Shown piece by piece: positions 53,554 through 61,815 of a stretch of 64,000 bases of DNA (position 1 is the stretch's first letter; the number at the start of each line of letters is the position of its first letter). Below the pieces are notes generated by a model. The model made no database searches and was not told the origin of the DNA. It saw only the letters and a list, made by a program, of their open reading frames with translations. Both the position numbers and the translations under genes were made by a program. The stretch covers positions 1 to 64,000 of the forward strand of contig CBDCSK010000006.1 of assembly GCA_965221605.1 (NCBI GenBank), given 5' to 3'. The stretch is from Aldehydirespirator sp965221605. GTDB taxonomy: Bacteria > Actinomycetota > Acidimicrobiia > Acidimicrobiales > Aldehydirespiratoraceae.

Positions 53554-54720
53554 ATCACTCACGACGTCGGAGTCGTCCCAGGCCGGGTCGTCGCCGTCGG
53601 ACAGGTTCACGGCGGTCTCCCGCCCAGACCCCTGGATGCCCCGGGCGTTGCGCTCGCAGTGGGACCGCCACACGGTGATGGACCTGTCGGGGCGGAACAA
53701 CCGCTCCGGGGGGATGCGGACCTGCTCGATCATCTGCTGGTCCTGCCGATTGAACTGCCACATGTACGCCCACCGGATGTACAGCCAGAACCGCAGCCCG
53801 AACAGCGCGGCCTTGAGACCCCTGGCGTGGGAGACCGCGAACATGAAAGAGAGGTGGGCGCCGTCGGCGGTCCCCATGAACACCTCGTAGGCCGTCCAGT
53901 CGGGCCACTGGATGCGCACCCAGCCGGGGAGGCGGACAGAGCCGCGGACGACCACGTTGCGCTGCCACGGGCGGAAGCCGTGGGGCCACCGGCCCAGCCC
54001 GGGATAGTCGACCTGCTCGACCACATCGTCGACCGTGCGGACCAGCCAATCGCCCTCCTGCTCGACGTGGACGACCCGGTACGCGGGCTTGCGCCGGATC
54101 CACGTCCACACGACGCCGCGGTGCAGGTAGGTGGAGTGACCCTCGTCGAACCCGTTCTCGACCGCGTAGCGCCAGTCGCCCTTCCTGGTGCGGAGCCAGC
54201 CCCGCACCTTGACTCCCGGCTGGAAGAAGTCATCGGGCACGTCCGCTTCGACGGGCGGCGGCTCGCCGTCGCCGACGTAGACGAAGACCACGCCGCCGTG
54301 CTCCTCGACCGGGTAGGTCCGCACCCGCACGCTCCTGTTCCCGACGATGGGCGAGTCCGGGCCGTCGACCAGGGCGGCCCTCAGGTTGCCGTCGGCCAGG
54401 TCGTAGGTCCATCCGTGGTAGGGGCACGAGATCGTGCCCGGGAACCAGCACTTGCCCATCGACAGGGGCACACCGCGGTGCAGGCACCGGTCGTTGAGGG
54501 CGAAGGCCCTGCCCTCATGGCGGATCAGGAACAGCCGCTCCCCGCAGATCGTCACCGGCACCGGCTTGCGGCCGATGCGCTTGGAGAAGGCGACCGGGTA
54601 CCAGTAGTTCTGCAAGCCCTCCGATGCGTCCCGGTAGCGAGGCCACCGCTTGTAGGCGTGGTCCCCGCTCGCCGAGTACCGCGCCTCCCGGGAATTGCCG
54701 CCCGACGCCATCGCCGCCAT
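53542..54720 (-). CDS. Rieske (2Fe-2S) oxygenase
   Basis: 392 residues from ATG 54720. Rieske ligands: C79-x-H81 (RCLHRG) and C99-x2-H102 (CPYHGW). The catalytic site reads YAVENGFDEGHSTYLHR (D-x2-H-x4-H). C-terminal segments rich in Trp/Tyr (LYIRWAYMWQFNRQDQQM) resemble the oxygenases of the vanillate-demethylase or chlorophyll-a-oxygenase-like branch. No reductase is nearby. It is the third Rieske oxygenase in the window. It sits next to a truncated ATPase gene. Confidence 0.93.
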   Translation of the reverse strand: MAAMASGGNSREARYSASGDHAYKRWPRYRDASEGLQNYWYPVAFSKRIGRKPVPVTICGERLFLIRHEGRAFALNDRCLHRGVPLSMGKCWFPGTISCPYHGWTYDLADGNLRAALVDGPDSPIVGNRSVRVRTYPVEEHGGVVFVYVGDGEPPPVEADVPDDFFQPGVKVRGWLRTRKGDWRYAVENGFDEGHSTYLHRGVVWTWIRRKPAYRVVHVEQEGDWLVRTVDDVVEQVDYPGLGRWPHGFRPWQRNVVVRGSVRLPGWVRIQWPDWTAYEVFMGTADGAHLSFMFAVSHARGLKAALFGLRFWLYIRWAYMWQFNRQDQQMIEQVRIPPERLFRPDRSITVWRSHCERNARGIQGSGRETAVNLSDGDDPAWDDSDVVSDLDR

Positions 54721-54749
54721 CTTTGCACCTGCACCCACTCCGGCTCGCT

Positions 54750-55325
54750 TCAGGCGATATGGCGCCGAACGTACTCGTCGAACATGGGCACGGTGAAGGC
54801 GATCACGTCGTGGCGGGGCGAGTAGCACAGTCCTCGCTGGATCAACGAGTGGCGCACCGGGCCCACTTGGGTGGTCTTGCGACCCAGCGCCTCGGCCACC
54901 TCGCCGGAGCGATGTGGGCCGGGTCCCATCGCGGCCATCGCCGACAGGTAGTCCCGCTGGGCGTCGGTGGCGCGATCCATGCGGACCCGGAAGAATCCGG
55001 CATCAAGTTCCGTCTGCGCCAGTGGGACCGCGTCGAGCACATCCTGTCGGATAATGCGGTCGGGGCCCTCGGACACACGCCAGGCCTGCTTGCCGAACTC
55101 CTGCAGAAAGTACGGGTAGCCCTTGGTGAGCGAGACCACCTCCTCTATCGCGTCTGCATCCCAACTGACACCCTCGGCCGAGGCCGGCTCAACGAGCGCT
55201 CTAGCCGCCGCAGCGTCATCAAGGCTGTTGATGTCAACGAAGCCGAATAGGCGCTCGGCGTAGAACTGCAGCTTATAGGGTTCTGCGGTCTTTATAGAAG
55301 ATCTGTCTATAAATCGCGCAGATTG
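54750..55325 (-). pseudogene. C-terminal remnant of an AAA ATPase
   Basis: The frame from 55325 down to 54750 reads YAERLFGFVDINSLDD, then LTKGYPYFLQEFGKQAW and GPGPHRSGEVAEALGRKTTQ, ending FTVPMFDEYVRRHIA. This matches the C-terminal half of a widespread bacterial ATP-binding protein family. The P-loop and Walker B part is absent, and a stop codon lies directly upstream. No convincing start exists for the fragment other than internal GTG 55139. It is probably a deletion remnant. Confidence 0.75.
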
Positions 55326-55409
55326 CTATCAATAGAGCTGCACTCGACCGGAGGGCCGGGCCAGAACCCTAACCAGCAGGAGCACAAGATAGGAAGTCGC
55401 GCAGGACTG

Positions 55410-55580
55410 TCAACTGTCGGCATCACGATCGTCAACCGGTGACGCTGCCATGATCGACTGGAGCCGCTCACACTGCTCCACGATCCACTGTGCCGCCTCG
55501 GACCATCCGTCTTCGTCTTCGCGCGTCCAGGGCCGCATAATCCGTAGCCGGTCAAGATCCTCCACCAGCGCAGCGACCAC
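55410..55580 (-). CDS. possible small hypothetical protein
   Basis: A 56-residue frame from GTG 55580, stop at 55410, with protein-like composition: LVEDLDRLRIMRPWTREDE and WSEAAQWIVEQCERLQSIM suggest two helices. No ribosome-binding site is evident and no family is recognised. It competes with an overlapping frame (55307-55555) whose composition looks worse. It may be a remnant like its neighbour. Confidence 0.3.
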   Translation of the reverse strand: MVAALVEDLDRLRIMRPWTREDEDGWSEAAQWIVEQCERLQSIMAASPVDDRDADS

Positions 55581-55626
55581 CGCTGCGAGGGCGGCTGATT
55601 CGGACCAGCCGCCGTAGTGTGGCTAC

Positions 55627-55636
55627 GGTATACAGA
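55627..55636 (+). promoter_or_regulatory. GGTATACA element upstream of the ABC transporter operon
   Basis: ACGGTATACAGA with TATACA at 55629-55634 lies 46 nt before the TTG start of the first permease gene. It is the only candidate promoter signal seen for the four-gene importer operon. Confidence 0.5.
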
Positions 55637-55680
55637 CGGCCCAGTCGCAGGGCCAGTGATGCCCGACGGGAGGCAGCGCG

Positions 55681-56601
55681 TTGCTTCGATGGCTTGCCAA
55701 GCGCATCATCGCCGCCGCTCTCGTCGTGTTCGTGGTCACCTCCCTGGTGTTCGTGGTCACCCACGTCTTCACCGACCCGGCCGTGGTGTCGCTGCCGCTG
55801 GAGGCCAGTCAGGAGGACCGGGCCAGCCGCCGGGCCGCGCTCGGCCTGGACCGGCCCCTGAGCGTCCAGTACTGGGACTTCGTGTCGGGCCTGGTGGTGG
55901 GCGATCTCGGCGAGTCGTTCTGGCAGACCCAGCCGGCCTCGAAGCTCGTGTTCGAACGGCTGCCGGCCACCCTCAAGCTGGTGGGCGGGGCCACCGCGGT
56001 GACCGTGCTGCTGGCCGCACCCATGGGAATGCTGGCCGCGTGGTGGGAGCGCCGCTTCGCCGACCACGCAGTGCTCGGCTTCTCGATGGCGTCGATCAGC
56101 GCCCCGCCGTTCTGGATCGGCTACCTGCTGATCATCGTGTTCGCGGTGCAGCTCGGCTGGGTGCCGACCTTCGGTTCGAGCGAACTCAAGTCTCTCATCC
56201 TCCCGTCGTTCGCCATCGGCCTTGCCAGCGCGGGTCGGCTGGCCCAGATGACCCGGCGCGGCATCGTCGAGGAACTGCGAAAGCCCTACGCGGTCACCGC
56301 GATGTCGAGGGGCTTCTCCCGGTCCTACACGATCGTGCACCACACCTTCCGCAACGTCGCCTCCGGCTTCGTGACCATGACCGGCTGGGAGCTGACCCGG
56401 ATGTTCACCGGCTACACGGTGGTGATCGAGGTGGTGTTCGCGTGGCCCGGTGTGGGGCGCCTGGCCATCCACGCCATCGAGAACCGGGACTTGATCCTGG
56501 TGCAGGCCGCGGTGGTGGTGCTGGCCACCCTGGTGGTGGTGACCAACCTGCTGGTGGACATCGCCCGCCGGCTGATCGACCCGCGGGTGGACCTGGCATG
56601 A
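55681..56601 (+). CDS. ABC transporter permease (DppB/OppB-type)
   Basis: 306 residues from TTG 55681, supported by GGGAGG seven bases upstream. Family features: N-terminal membrane segment LAKRIIAAALVVFVVTSLVFVV, LGLDRPLSVQYWDFVSGLVVGDLGES, and the ATPase-contact loop TAMSRGFSRSYTIVHHTFRN. About six membrane helices. It is the first gene of a peptide/nickel-family importer. The stop overlaps the next permease start. Confidence 0.94.
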   Translation: MLRWLAKRIIAAALVVFVVTSLVFVVTHVFTDPAVVSLPLEASQEDRASRRAALGLDRPLSVQYWDFVSGLVVGDLGESFWQTQPASKLVFERLPATLKLVGGATAVTVLLAAPMGMLAAWWERRFADHAVLGFSMASISAPPFWIGYLLIIVFAVQLGWVPTFGSSELKSLILPSFAIGLASAGRLAQMTRRGIVEELRKPYAVTAMSRGFSRSYTIVHHTFRNVASGFVTMTGWELTRMFTGYTVVIEVVFAWPGVGRLAIHAIENRDLILVQAAVVVLATLVVVTNLLVDIARRLIDPRVDLA

Positions 56602-57548
56602 CCGCGGTTGAGGACCCGACGGGCCCGACCACCGGCGCGGACGACGCGGCGGCGACCGGGAGCGTCACCGTCATGGCCGACCTGCGGTCGCATCTGCGCA
56701 GGTCCAAGGCGGGCATCTCAGGGATCGTCATCTGCACGCTGTTCGCCCTGGTGGCCCTCGTCGGCCCGTGGCTGCCGTTCATCGAGGACCCGGCCAAACA
56801 GAGCCTGCCCGACAAGCTCACTCCGCCGTTGGGCTGGGGCGGCACCTGGTCGCATCCGCTGGGCACCGACCAGCTGGGCCGCGACATCCTGGCCCGGCTG
56901 GTCGACGGCGCCCGCATCTCGCTGCTGGTCAGCCTGGCCGCCGTCATCATCGCGGCCGTCCTCGGAACCGTCCTAGGGCTCATTGCCGGCTACATCGGCG
57001 GGAAGATCGACACCCTCATCATCTCGGCCGCCGACGTCCAGATGGCCTTCCCGGGCGTGCTGGCCGGGTTGATCCTGGTTGCCGCGTTCGGACCGAGCGT
57101 GTGGCTGGTCATCATCGTGATCGCGATATCCAGTTGGATGGTGTTCACCAGGGTGGGCCGCGGCCTCGTGTTCACCCTCAAGACGTCGCTGTACGTGGAG
57201 GCGTCGGAGTTGGCGGGCGCGTCGTCCAGACGGATCATGTGGCGGCACCTGCTGCCCAACCTGATCAGCTCGCTGATCACTCTGAGCGTGCTGGAGCTGG
57301 CCGCGGCCATCCTCTCGGAGTCGGCGTTCGCCTTCCTCGGCTTCGGCGTGCAGCCTCCCCGCTCGTCGTGGGGGCTGATGATCCAGCAGGGCCGCAACTA
57401 CATCACCGACGGATGGTGGATCGTCACATTCGCGGGCATGGCCATCGCCATCGTGGTGCTGGGCGTGAACCTGCTGTCGCTGTGGCTGCAGTCGTTCAAC
57501 GACGTGGCCGAGCGCGAGCAGATCATCCTCGAGAGGCCTGGCGGCTAG
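56598..57548 (+). CDS. ABC transporter permease (DppC/OppC-type)
   Basis: 316 residues from ATG 56598. HPLGTDQLGRDILARLVDGARISLLVSL and ASELAGASSRRIMWRHLLPNL (the EAA loop) are standard for DppC-like subunits. SAFAFLGFGVQPPRSSWGLMIQQGRNYI is the usual C-terminal signature. It pairs with the upstream permease to form the membrane channel. Confidence 0.94.
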   Translation: MTAVEDPTGPTTGADDAAATGSVTVMADLRSHLRRSKAGISGIVICTLFALVALVGPWLPFIEDPAKQSLPDKLTPPLGWGGTWSHPLGTDQLGRDILARLVDGARISLLVSLAAVIIAAVLGTVLGLIAGYIGGKIDTLIISAADVQMAFPGVLAGLILVAAFGPSVWLVIIVIAISSWMVFTRVGRGLVFTLKTSLYVEASELAGASSRRIMWRHLLPNLISSLITLSVLELAAAILSESAFAFLGFGVQPPRSSWGLMIQQGRNYITDGWWIVTFAGMAIAIVVLGVNLLSLWLQSFNDVAEREQIILERPGG

Positions 57549-57550
57549 GG

Positions 57551-58549
57551 GTGAGCACCACCGGCGGCAACGGCCGTACCGAGCGCCTGCTGGAGGTCAG
57601 GGACCTGACCGTCGGGTTCCCCACCCGCGACGGCATCGTGCTGGGCGTGGACGGCCTGACCATCAACGTCGGCTCTCACGAGCGCCTCGGCGTGGTGGGC
57701 GAGTCGGGCTCGGGAAAGAGCGTCATGGGCCTGGCCATCCTCGGCATGGTCCTGCCGCCGGGCCGCATCATGGGAGGCTCGGTGCGCTGGAAGGGCGAGG
57801 ACGTGCTCGACGAGGCGGTGGCCAACCGGGTGCGGGGCCGGGAGATCGCCATGATCTTCCAGGACCCGATGGTGTCGCTCAACCCGCTCAAGACGGTGGG
57901 CGCGCAGTTGCGCGAACTGCTGCAGCGCAGGGTCGGCCTGCAGGGGAGCTCCGTCAAGCAGCGCTCGCTGGAGCTGCTCGACATGGTGGGGATCGCCAAC
58001 CCGGGCGACCGGCTCAAGTCCTACGCGTTCGAGCTGTCGGGCGGGATGCGCCAGCGGGTGATGATCGCCACCGCCCTGGCCTGCGAACCGACACTGCTGA
58101 TCGCCGACGAGCCCACCACCGGACTCGACGTGACCATCCAGGACCAGATCCTCACCCTTCTGCACAACCTGTCCACCGAGCTCGGCGTGTCGGTGCTGAT
58201 GATCACCCACGACCTCGGTGTGGTGGCCCAGTTCTGCGACCGGGTGCAGGTCATGTACGCGGGCCGCATCGTGGAGCGGGCTCCCATCGCCGAGATGTTC
58301 GCCGATCCCCAGCACCCCTACTCTCTCGGCCTGCTGCAGTCGGTGCCGAGAGTGGACCAGGCCGAGACCGAGCTGACCGGCATACCGGGCGAGCCGCTCG
58401 ACCGGGCCCAGTTCCCGCCGGGCTGCGCTTTCGAGCCCCGCTGCGGCGAGGCCCAGGGCACCTGCCGGGTGACGCCGCCGCCGCTGGTCAAGATCGCCGA
58501 GCGGCGCTGGGTCGCCTGCTACAACCGCCCCGGGGAGACGTCACAGTGA
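57551..58549 (+). CDS. ABC transporter ATP-binding protein (DppD/OppD-type)
   Basis: 332 residues from GTG 57551, two bases after the permease stop. Walker A GESGSGKS (about 50), Q-loop MIFQDPMVSLNP, signature LSGGMRQRV, Walker B LLIADEPTTGLD and switch ITHDLG are intact. The oligopeptide-type C-terminal extension has cysteines (CAFEPRCGEAQGTC) that in related proteins can hold an Fe-S cluster. It powers the importer with the next gene product. The stop overlaps that gene. Confidence 0.94.
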   Translation: MSTTGGNGRTERLLEVRDLTVGFPTRDGIVLGVDGLTINVGSHERLGVVGESGSGKSVMGLAILGMVLPPGRIMGGSVRWKGEDVLDEAVANRVRGREIAMIFQDPMVSLNPLKTVGAQLRELLQRRVGLQGSSVKQRSLELLDMVGIANPGDRLKSYAFELSGGMRQRVMIATALACEPTLLIADEPTTGLDVTIQDQILTLLHNLSTELGVSVLMITHDLGVVAQFCDRVQVMYAGRIVERAPIAEMFADPQHPYSLGLLQSVPRVDQAETELTGIPGEPLDRAQFPPGCAFEPRCGEAQGTCRVTPPPLVKIAERRWVACYNRPGETSQ

Positions 58550-59511
58550 ACGACCAGGTCACGCCGCTGGTGGAGAGCCGGGACGTCAGCGTCCACTTCA
58601 GCCGCTGGGTGGGCAGCCGCCGGCGGACCGTGTACGCCCTGGACGACTTCAGCATCACGGTGGCGCCGGGGGAGACCGTCGGTCTGGTGGGCGAGTCGGG
58701 CTGCGGAAAGTCCACCGCGGGCCGTGCGCTGCTCGGAGCGGTGAAGCCGACCAAGGGCCAGGTGCTCTTCGAGGGCAAGGACGTGACCAATCTCAACCGG
58801 CGCAACTGGCGGGCCATGCGCAAGCAGGTCCAGATGATCTTCCAGGACCCCTACTCGGCACTCAACCCGAAGATCAAGGTGGGCGAGAGCATCGCCGAGC
58901 CCTTCATTGTGCACACCCGCAAGCGGGGCAGGGAGCTCGACGCGGCGGTGACCGGATTGCTGGAGACGGTGGGAATGACCGCCAGCGCGGCCGACAAGTA
59001 CCCCCACGCCTTCTCCGGCGGCCAGCGCCAGCGCATCGTCATCGCCCGAGCCCTCGCACTCCATCCCGGGTTCGTGGTGGCCGATGAAGCCACCGCGGCC
59101 CTGGACGTCTCGATCCAGGCCCAGATCGTCAACCTGCTGGTCGAGCTCAAGGAGAGCGTCGGCCTGTCGTACCTGTTCATCTCCCACAACCTGGCGGTGG
59201 TGCGCCACGTGTCGGACCGGGTGGCCATCATGTACCTGGGCCACCTGATGGAGATCGGGAGCCACCACGACATCTACGAGAACCCGACCCATCCCTACTC
59301 CCAGGCCCTGTTGTCGGCGGTGCCGGTGCCCGACCCGACCACCCGGGGCGACCACGAGCCCCTCAAGGGAGACCTGCCCAGCCCGATGGACCCGCCCAAG
59401 GGCTGCCGGTTCAACACCCGCTGCCCGCTGGCGGTGGAGCAGTGCTTCGAGGAGCGCCCGCCCTTGCGGGAGCGCTCCAGCGGCCACCTGGTGGCCTGCT
59501 GGGTGAATTGA
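58546..59511 (+). CDS. ABC transporter ATP-binding protein (DppF/OppF-type)
   Basis: 321 residues from GTG 58546. Walker A GESGCGKS, Q-loop MIFQDPYSALNP, signature FSGGQRQRI and Walker B VVADEATAALD are present. The last replaces the usual DEPVSALD, a mild deviation that keeps the catalytic Glu. The C-terminal CRFNTRCPLAVEQC again resembles the cysteine cluster of this family. No substrate-binding protein gene is in the operon. Confidence 0.94.
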   Translation: MNDQVTPLVESRDVSVHFSRWVGSRRRTVYALDDFSITVAPGETVGLVGESGCGKSTAGRALLGAVKPTKGQVLFEGKDVTNLNRRNWRAMRKQVQMIFQDPYSALNPKIKVGESIAEPFIVHTRKRGRELDAAVTGLLETVGMTASAADKYPHAFSGGQRQRIVIARALALHPGFVVADEATAALDVSIQAQIVNLLVELKESVGLSYLFISHNLAVVRHVSDRVAIMYLGHLMEIGSHHDIYENPTHPYSQALLSAVPVPDPTTRGDHEPLKGDLPSPMDPPKGCRFNTRCPLAVEQCFEERPPLRERSSGHLVACWVN

Positions 59512-60710
59512 ACCAACCCGGCTACAGCGCCGCCCAAGGTGGGGGCGGCCCCGAGAGACGCCTGACCGCCCGCGGGGCGACGTTCAGCTACCTGTTCACG
59601 CTGTACTTCATCCTCGGCGGGGCCGAGACGATGATGTCGCCGCTGTTCCCGCTGGTGCAGCCCGACCTCAACATCACCGAGAGCAACCTGGCCGCCATCC
59701 TGGCCGCGGTGTCGGCCGGCATCGCCTCGTTCAACATTCTCGGCGGCATCAGCAGCCGCTGGCTCAGCGACCGGTCGATGGTCCGGGCCTCGGCAGTGGC
59801 CCTGGCGGCGGGCATGGTGCTGTCGGCCGCGGCGGAGACCTTCTGGGTGCTGATCATCGGCCAGACCCTGCTGGGAGTGGCCTTCGGGATCTACTTCCCG
59901 CCGGGCCTGGCCAGCGTGGCCCGGCTGTACCGGGGAGCGGAGGGCAAGGCCATCGCGGTGTGGGGCCAGGCCTACTCCTTCGGCCTGGCCGCAGCCGCGC
60001 TGAGCGTGTTCGCGGGGGAAGGCTGGCGCTGGGTGTTCGCCGGTTGCGCAGTCCCCCCGTTGCTGGCCATCGTCTACGTGCCCCGATGGGTCGAGGCCGA
60101 CCGGGACCCGGCACCGGTGCCCTGGCTGGCCCAGCTCGTCCAGAACGCCCGCAAGCAGACCTACCGGCTGGCCTTCTGGGCCAGCTTCGGCGGGGTGTCC
60201 ATGCACTTCGTGGTGATCGGCTTCTCGCCGACGTTCTTCGAGTCCCGGGGGGTGAACCTGTGGCTGGTGGGCGTGCTGCTGGCTGCCGGCCGGATCCTGT
60301 CGGCTCCGGTGAAGCTGGTGGGCGGGGCGCTGCACGACCGGCGAGGGGGACCGTGGACCGCCAGGCTGATGACGGTGACGACCTGCGCCTTAGGCCTGCC
60401 CCTGCTGCTGGCGCCGGCCAAAGTGGGAGTGTGGATGCTGGTGCCCTTCGTGGGGATGGCGGTGTCGGTGCTGCCGGTGGCCAACGCCATGCTGGTGGCG
60501 GCCCTGCCGCCCCAGTCCGGCTGGGGGATCGGCACGTTCCGGGCCGCCCTGCTGGGCTCGGCCGCACTCCTGTCGGCAATCGTCAGCGGCCTGCTGGAGC
60601 TCGGGGCGCCCCTGAGGACTCTGATGCTGATCTCACTGGCCCTGCCCGCCCTGGTAGCCGCCGCCATGCACCGCGCCGTGGGCCACCCGCCGGCCGCCCC
60701 CGTGTCCTGA
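59508..60710 (+). CDS. MFS transporter
   Basis: 400 residues from TTG 59508, overlapping the ABC ATPase stop by 4 nt (TTGA). Motif A reads GGISSRWLSDRSMV, and IYFPPGLASVARLYRGAEGKAIAVWGQAY resembles the GltP-like/nitrate-type MFS groups. Twelve membrane segments are likely. Coupling to an ABC importer operon suggests a related substrate, perhaps the export side of an uptake-and-modify route (inference). Confidence 0.88.
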   Translation: MNQPGYSAAQGGGGPERRLTARGATFSYLFTLYFILGGAETMMSPLFPLVQPDLNITESNLAAILAAVSAGIASFNILGGISSRWLSDRSMVRASAVALAAGMVLSAAAETFWVLIIGQTLLGVAFGIYFPPGLASVARLYRGAEGKAIAVWGQAYSFGLAAAALSVFAGEGWRWVFAGCAVPPLLAIVYVPRWVEADRDPAPVPWLAQLVQNARKQTYRLAFWASFGGVSMHFVVIGFSPTFFESRGVNLWLVGVLLAAGRILSAPVKLVGGALHDRRGGPWTARLMTVTTCALGLPLLLAPAKVGVWMLVPFVGMAVSVLPVANAMLVAALPPQSGWGIGTFRAALLGSAALLSAIVSGLLELGAPLRTLMLISLALPALVAAAMHRAVGHPPAAPVS

Positions 60711-60842
60711 GCGGCGAGCTTATGCGGGTGCGCAAATAGGTGAGAGGCTGTCGCGTTGCCACGGGGTCATTCCCGCTCTTGTTCGCTGCGCTCACGGGCC
60801 GCTCGGGCCACGGCCTCGCCCGTATGAGCCGGATGCGCTTCC
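60711..60842. repeat. intergenic region built of two dispersed repeats (copy B)
   Basis: 60724-60760 resembles the hairpin region at 15045-15083. 60772-60801 and 60808-60826 match 45121-45150 and 45172-45190. The region lies between convergent genes. The third shared block, CTCGGCCTC at 60850-60858, lies within the end of the next gene. Confidence 0.65.
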
Positions 60843-61334
60843 CTACTCGCTCGGCCTCCACGCGGGGACAGGGCAGGCGGCGAGCTTGTAGGTGTTGAGG
60901 CGCTTGCGGAGGGTGTAGAGCAGCAGCCCCACCGCGAGGAGGCCGATGACGGGCTGCACCGGCGCCCACCACGACAGGGCGCCCGACACGCCTACCAGGG
61001 CCACCACGGCCTGGTTGCAGACCGGGCAGCCCACCGCCAGGAACGACACGAACCCGCCCCAGACGGTGCGGGTGCCCTGGCGGTCGACGGTCACGGCCAG
61101 CTCTTCGGTCGCGGCCGGCTCCGACGGCTCGGGGCGGATGGCGAAGATCAGCCCGATCAGCGCCGAGGTGACGGCCAGGATCGCGTAGTCGATCCAGCGC
61201 ACCTCCACCGGCCGGCCGAAGATCGGGGTGTCGATCAGATCCGACGGCACGGCGATAAGCACCGCCGCGATCCCGGCGAACAGCACGGCCCGCGGCCAGG
61301 TCGACCGCGGCAACTCCAGCACATCGGTGACCAC
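60843..61334 (-). CDS. small membrane protein with CPVC motif
   Basis: 163 residues from GTG 61334. About four hydrophobic segments are seen (VLFAGIAAVLIAVP, YAILAVTSALIGLIF, VSFLAVGCPVCNQAVVALVG, VIGLLAVGLLLYTL). GCPVCNQA gives a CxxC within or at the edge of a membrane segment, which may be redox-active or bind metal. No family is firmly recognised. Its start is six bases after the stop of the DUF6941 gene. Confidence 0.75.
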   Translation of the reverse strand: MVTDVLELPRSTWPRAVLFAGIAAVLIAVPSDLIDTPIFGRPVEVRWIDYAILAVTSALIGLIFAIRPEPSEPAATEELAVTVDRQGTRTVWGGFVSFLAVGCPVCNQAVVALVGVSGALSWWAPVQPVIGLLAVGLLLYTLRKRLNTYKLAACPVPAWRPSE

Positions 61335-61339
61335 GGCGC

Positions 61340-61756
61340 TCAGGTGACCTTGTCGATGACCCGGAAGGCGTAGTCGCGCTGCTCGTCGCCGAGAGTGGCG
61401 CGCACCCGGTAACCGCCGGCCTTGGGGAACTGGACGAGCCCGGTCACCACCAGGGGCGACCGGCTGTCGGTGCCGGGGACCTTGCCGGGAGGGCGTCCGA
61501 CCTCGATGTTGGCCTTGGCCTCCATCAGCTTGTGGTGGCCGTCCTCGTCCTCGACACGGATCACCATCTCATGGCGCTGGTTGGTCTCCGACCACGGGAC
61601 CAGCACCGACAGCGCTATCGAGAAGTGCTGGGGCCGGGGCTTGTTCCCCTCCTTGTAGGCCCGGGTCACCCGATCCCATCCGGCGCCGCTCATATACAGC
61701 AGGCCGTTCTGCACCTCGGCGTGGTTGGCCAGGGTCAACATCTCGATCTGAGGCAC
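61340..61756 (-). CDS. DUF6941-type protein
   Basis: 138 residues from GTG 61756, since the long open frame upstream is the shadow of the CoA ligase. EMLTLANHAEVQNGLLYMSGAGWDRV and the beta-rich middle (FSIALSVLVPWSETNQRHE ... VVTGLVQFPKAGGYRVRATL) match a small actinobacterial family of unknown function that I recall as DUF6941. It is likely co-transcribed with the CPVC membrane protein. Confidence 0.75.
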   Translation of the reverse strand: MPQIEMLTLANHAEVQNGLLYMSGAGWDRVTRAYKEGNKPRPQHFSIALSVLVPWSETNQRHEMVIRVEDEDGHHKLMEAKANIEVGRPPGKVPGTDSRSPLVVTGLVQFPKAGGYRVRATLGDEQRDYAFRVIDKVT

Positions 61757-61815
61757 GAGCGGCAGTCTACGCGGGCGGCACATGCCGCTAATCGCCGCAG
61801 AAAGAGCCGTCCCGG

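Noticed and set aside
55307..55555. 82-residue minus-strand frame
   Set aside because: Ser/Pro/Trp-rich and without domain features. The overlapping frame 55410-55580 looks more protein-like, and both are weak.
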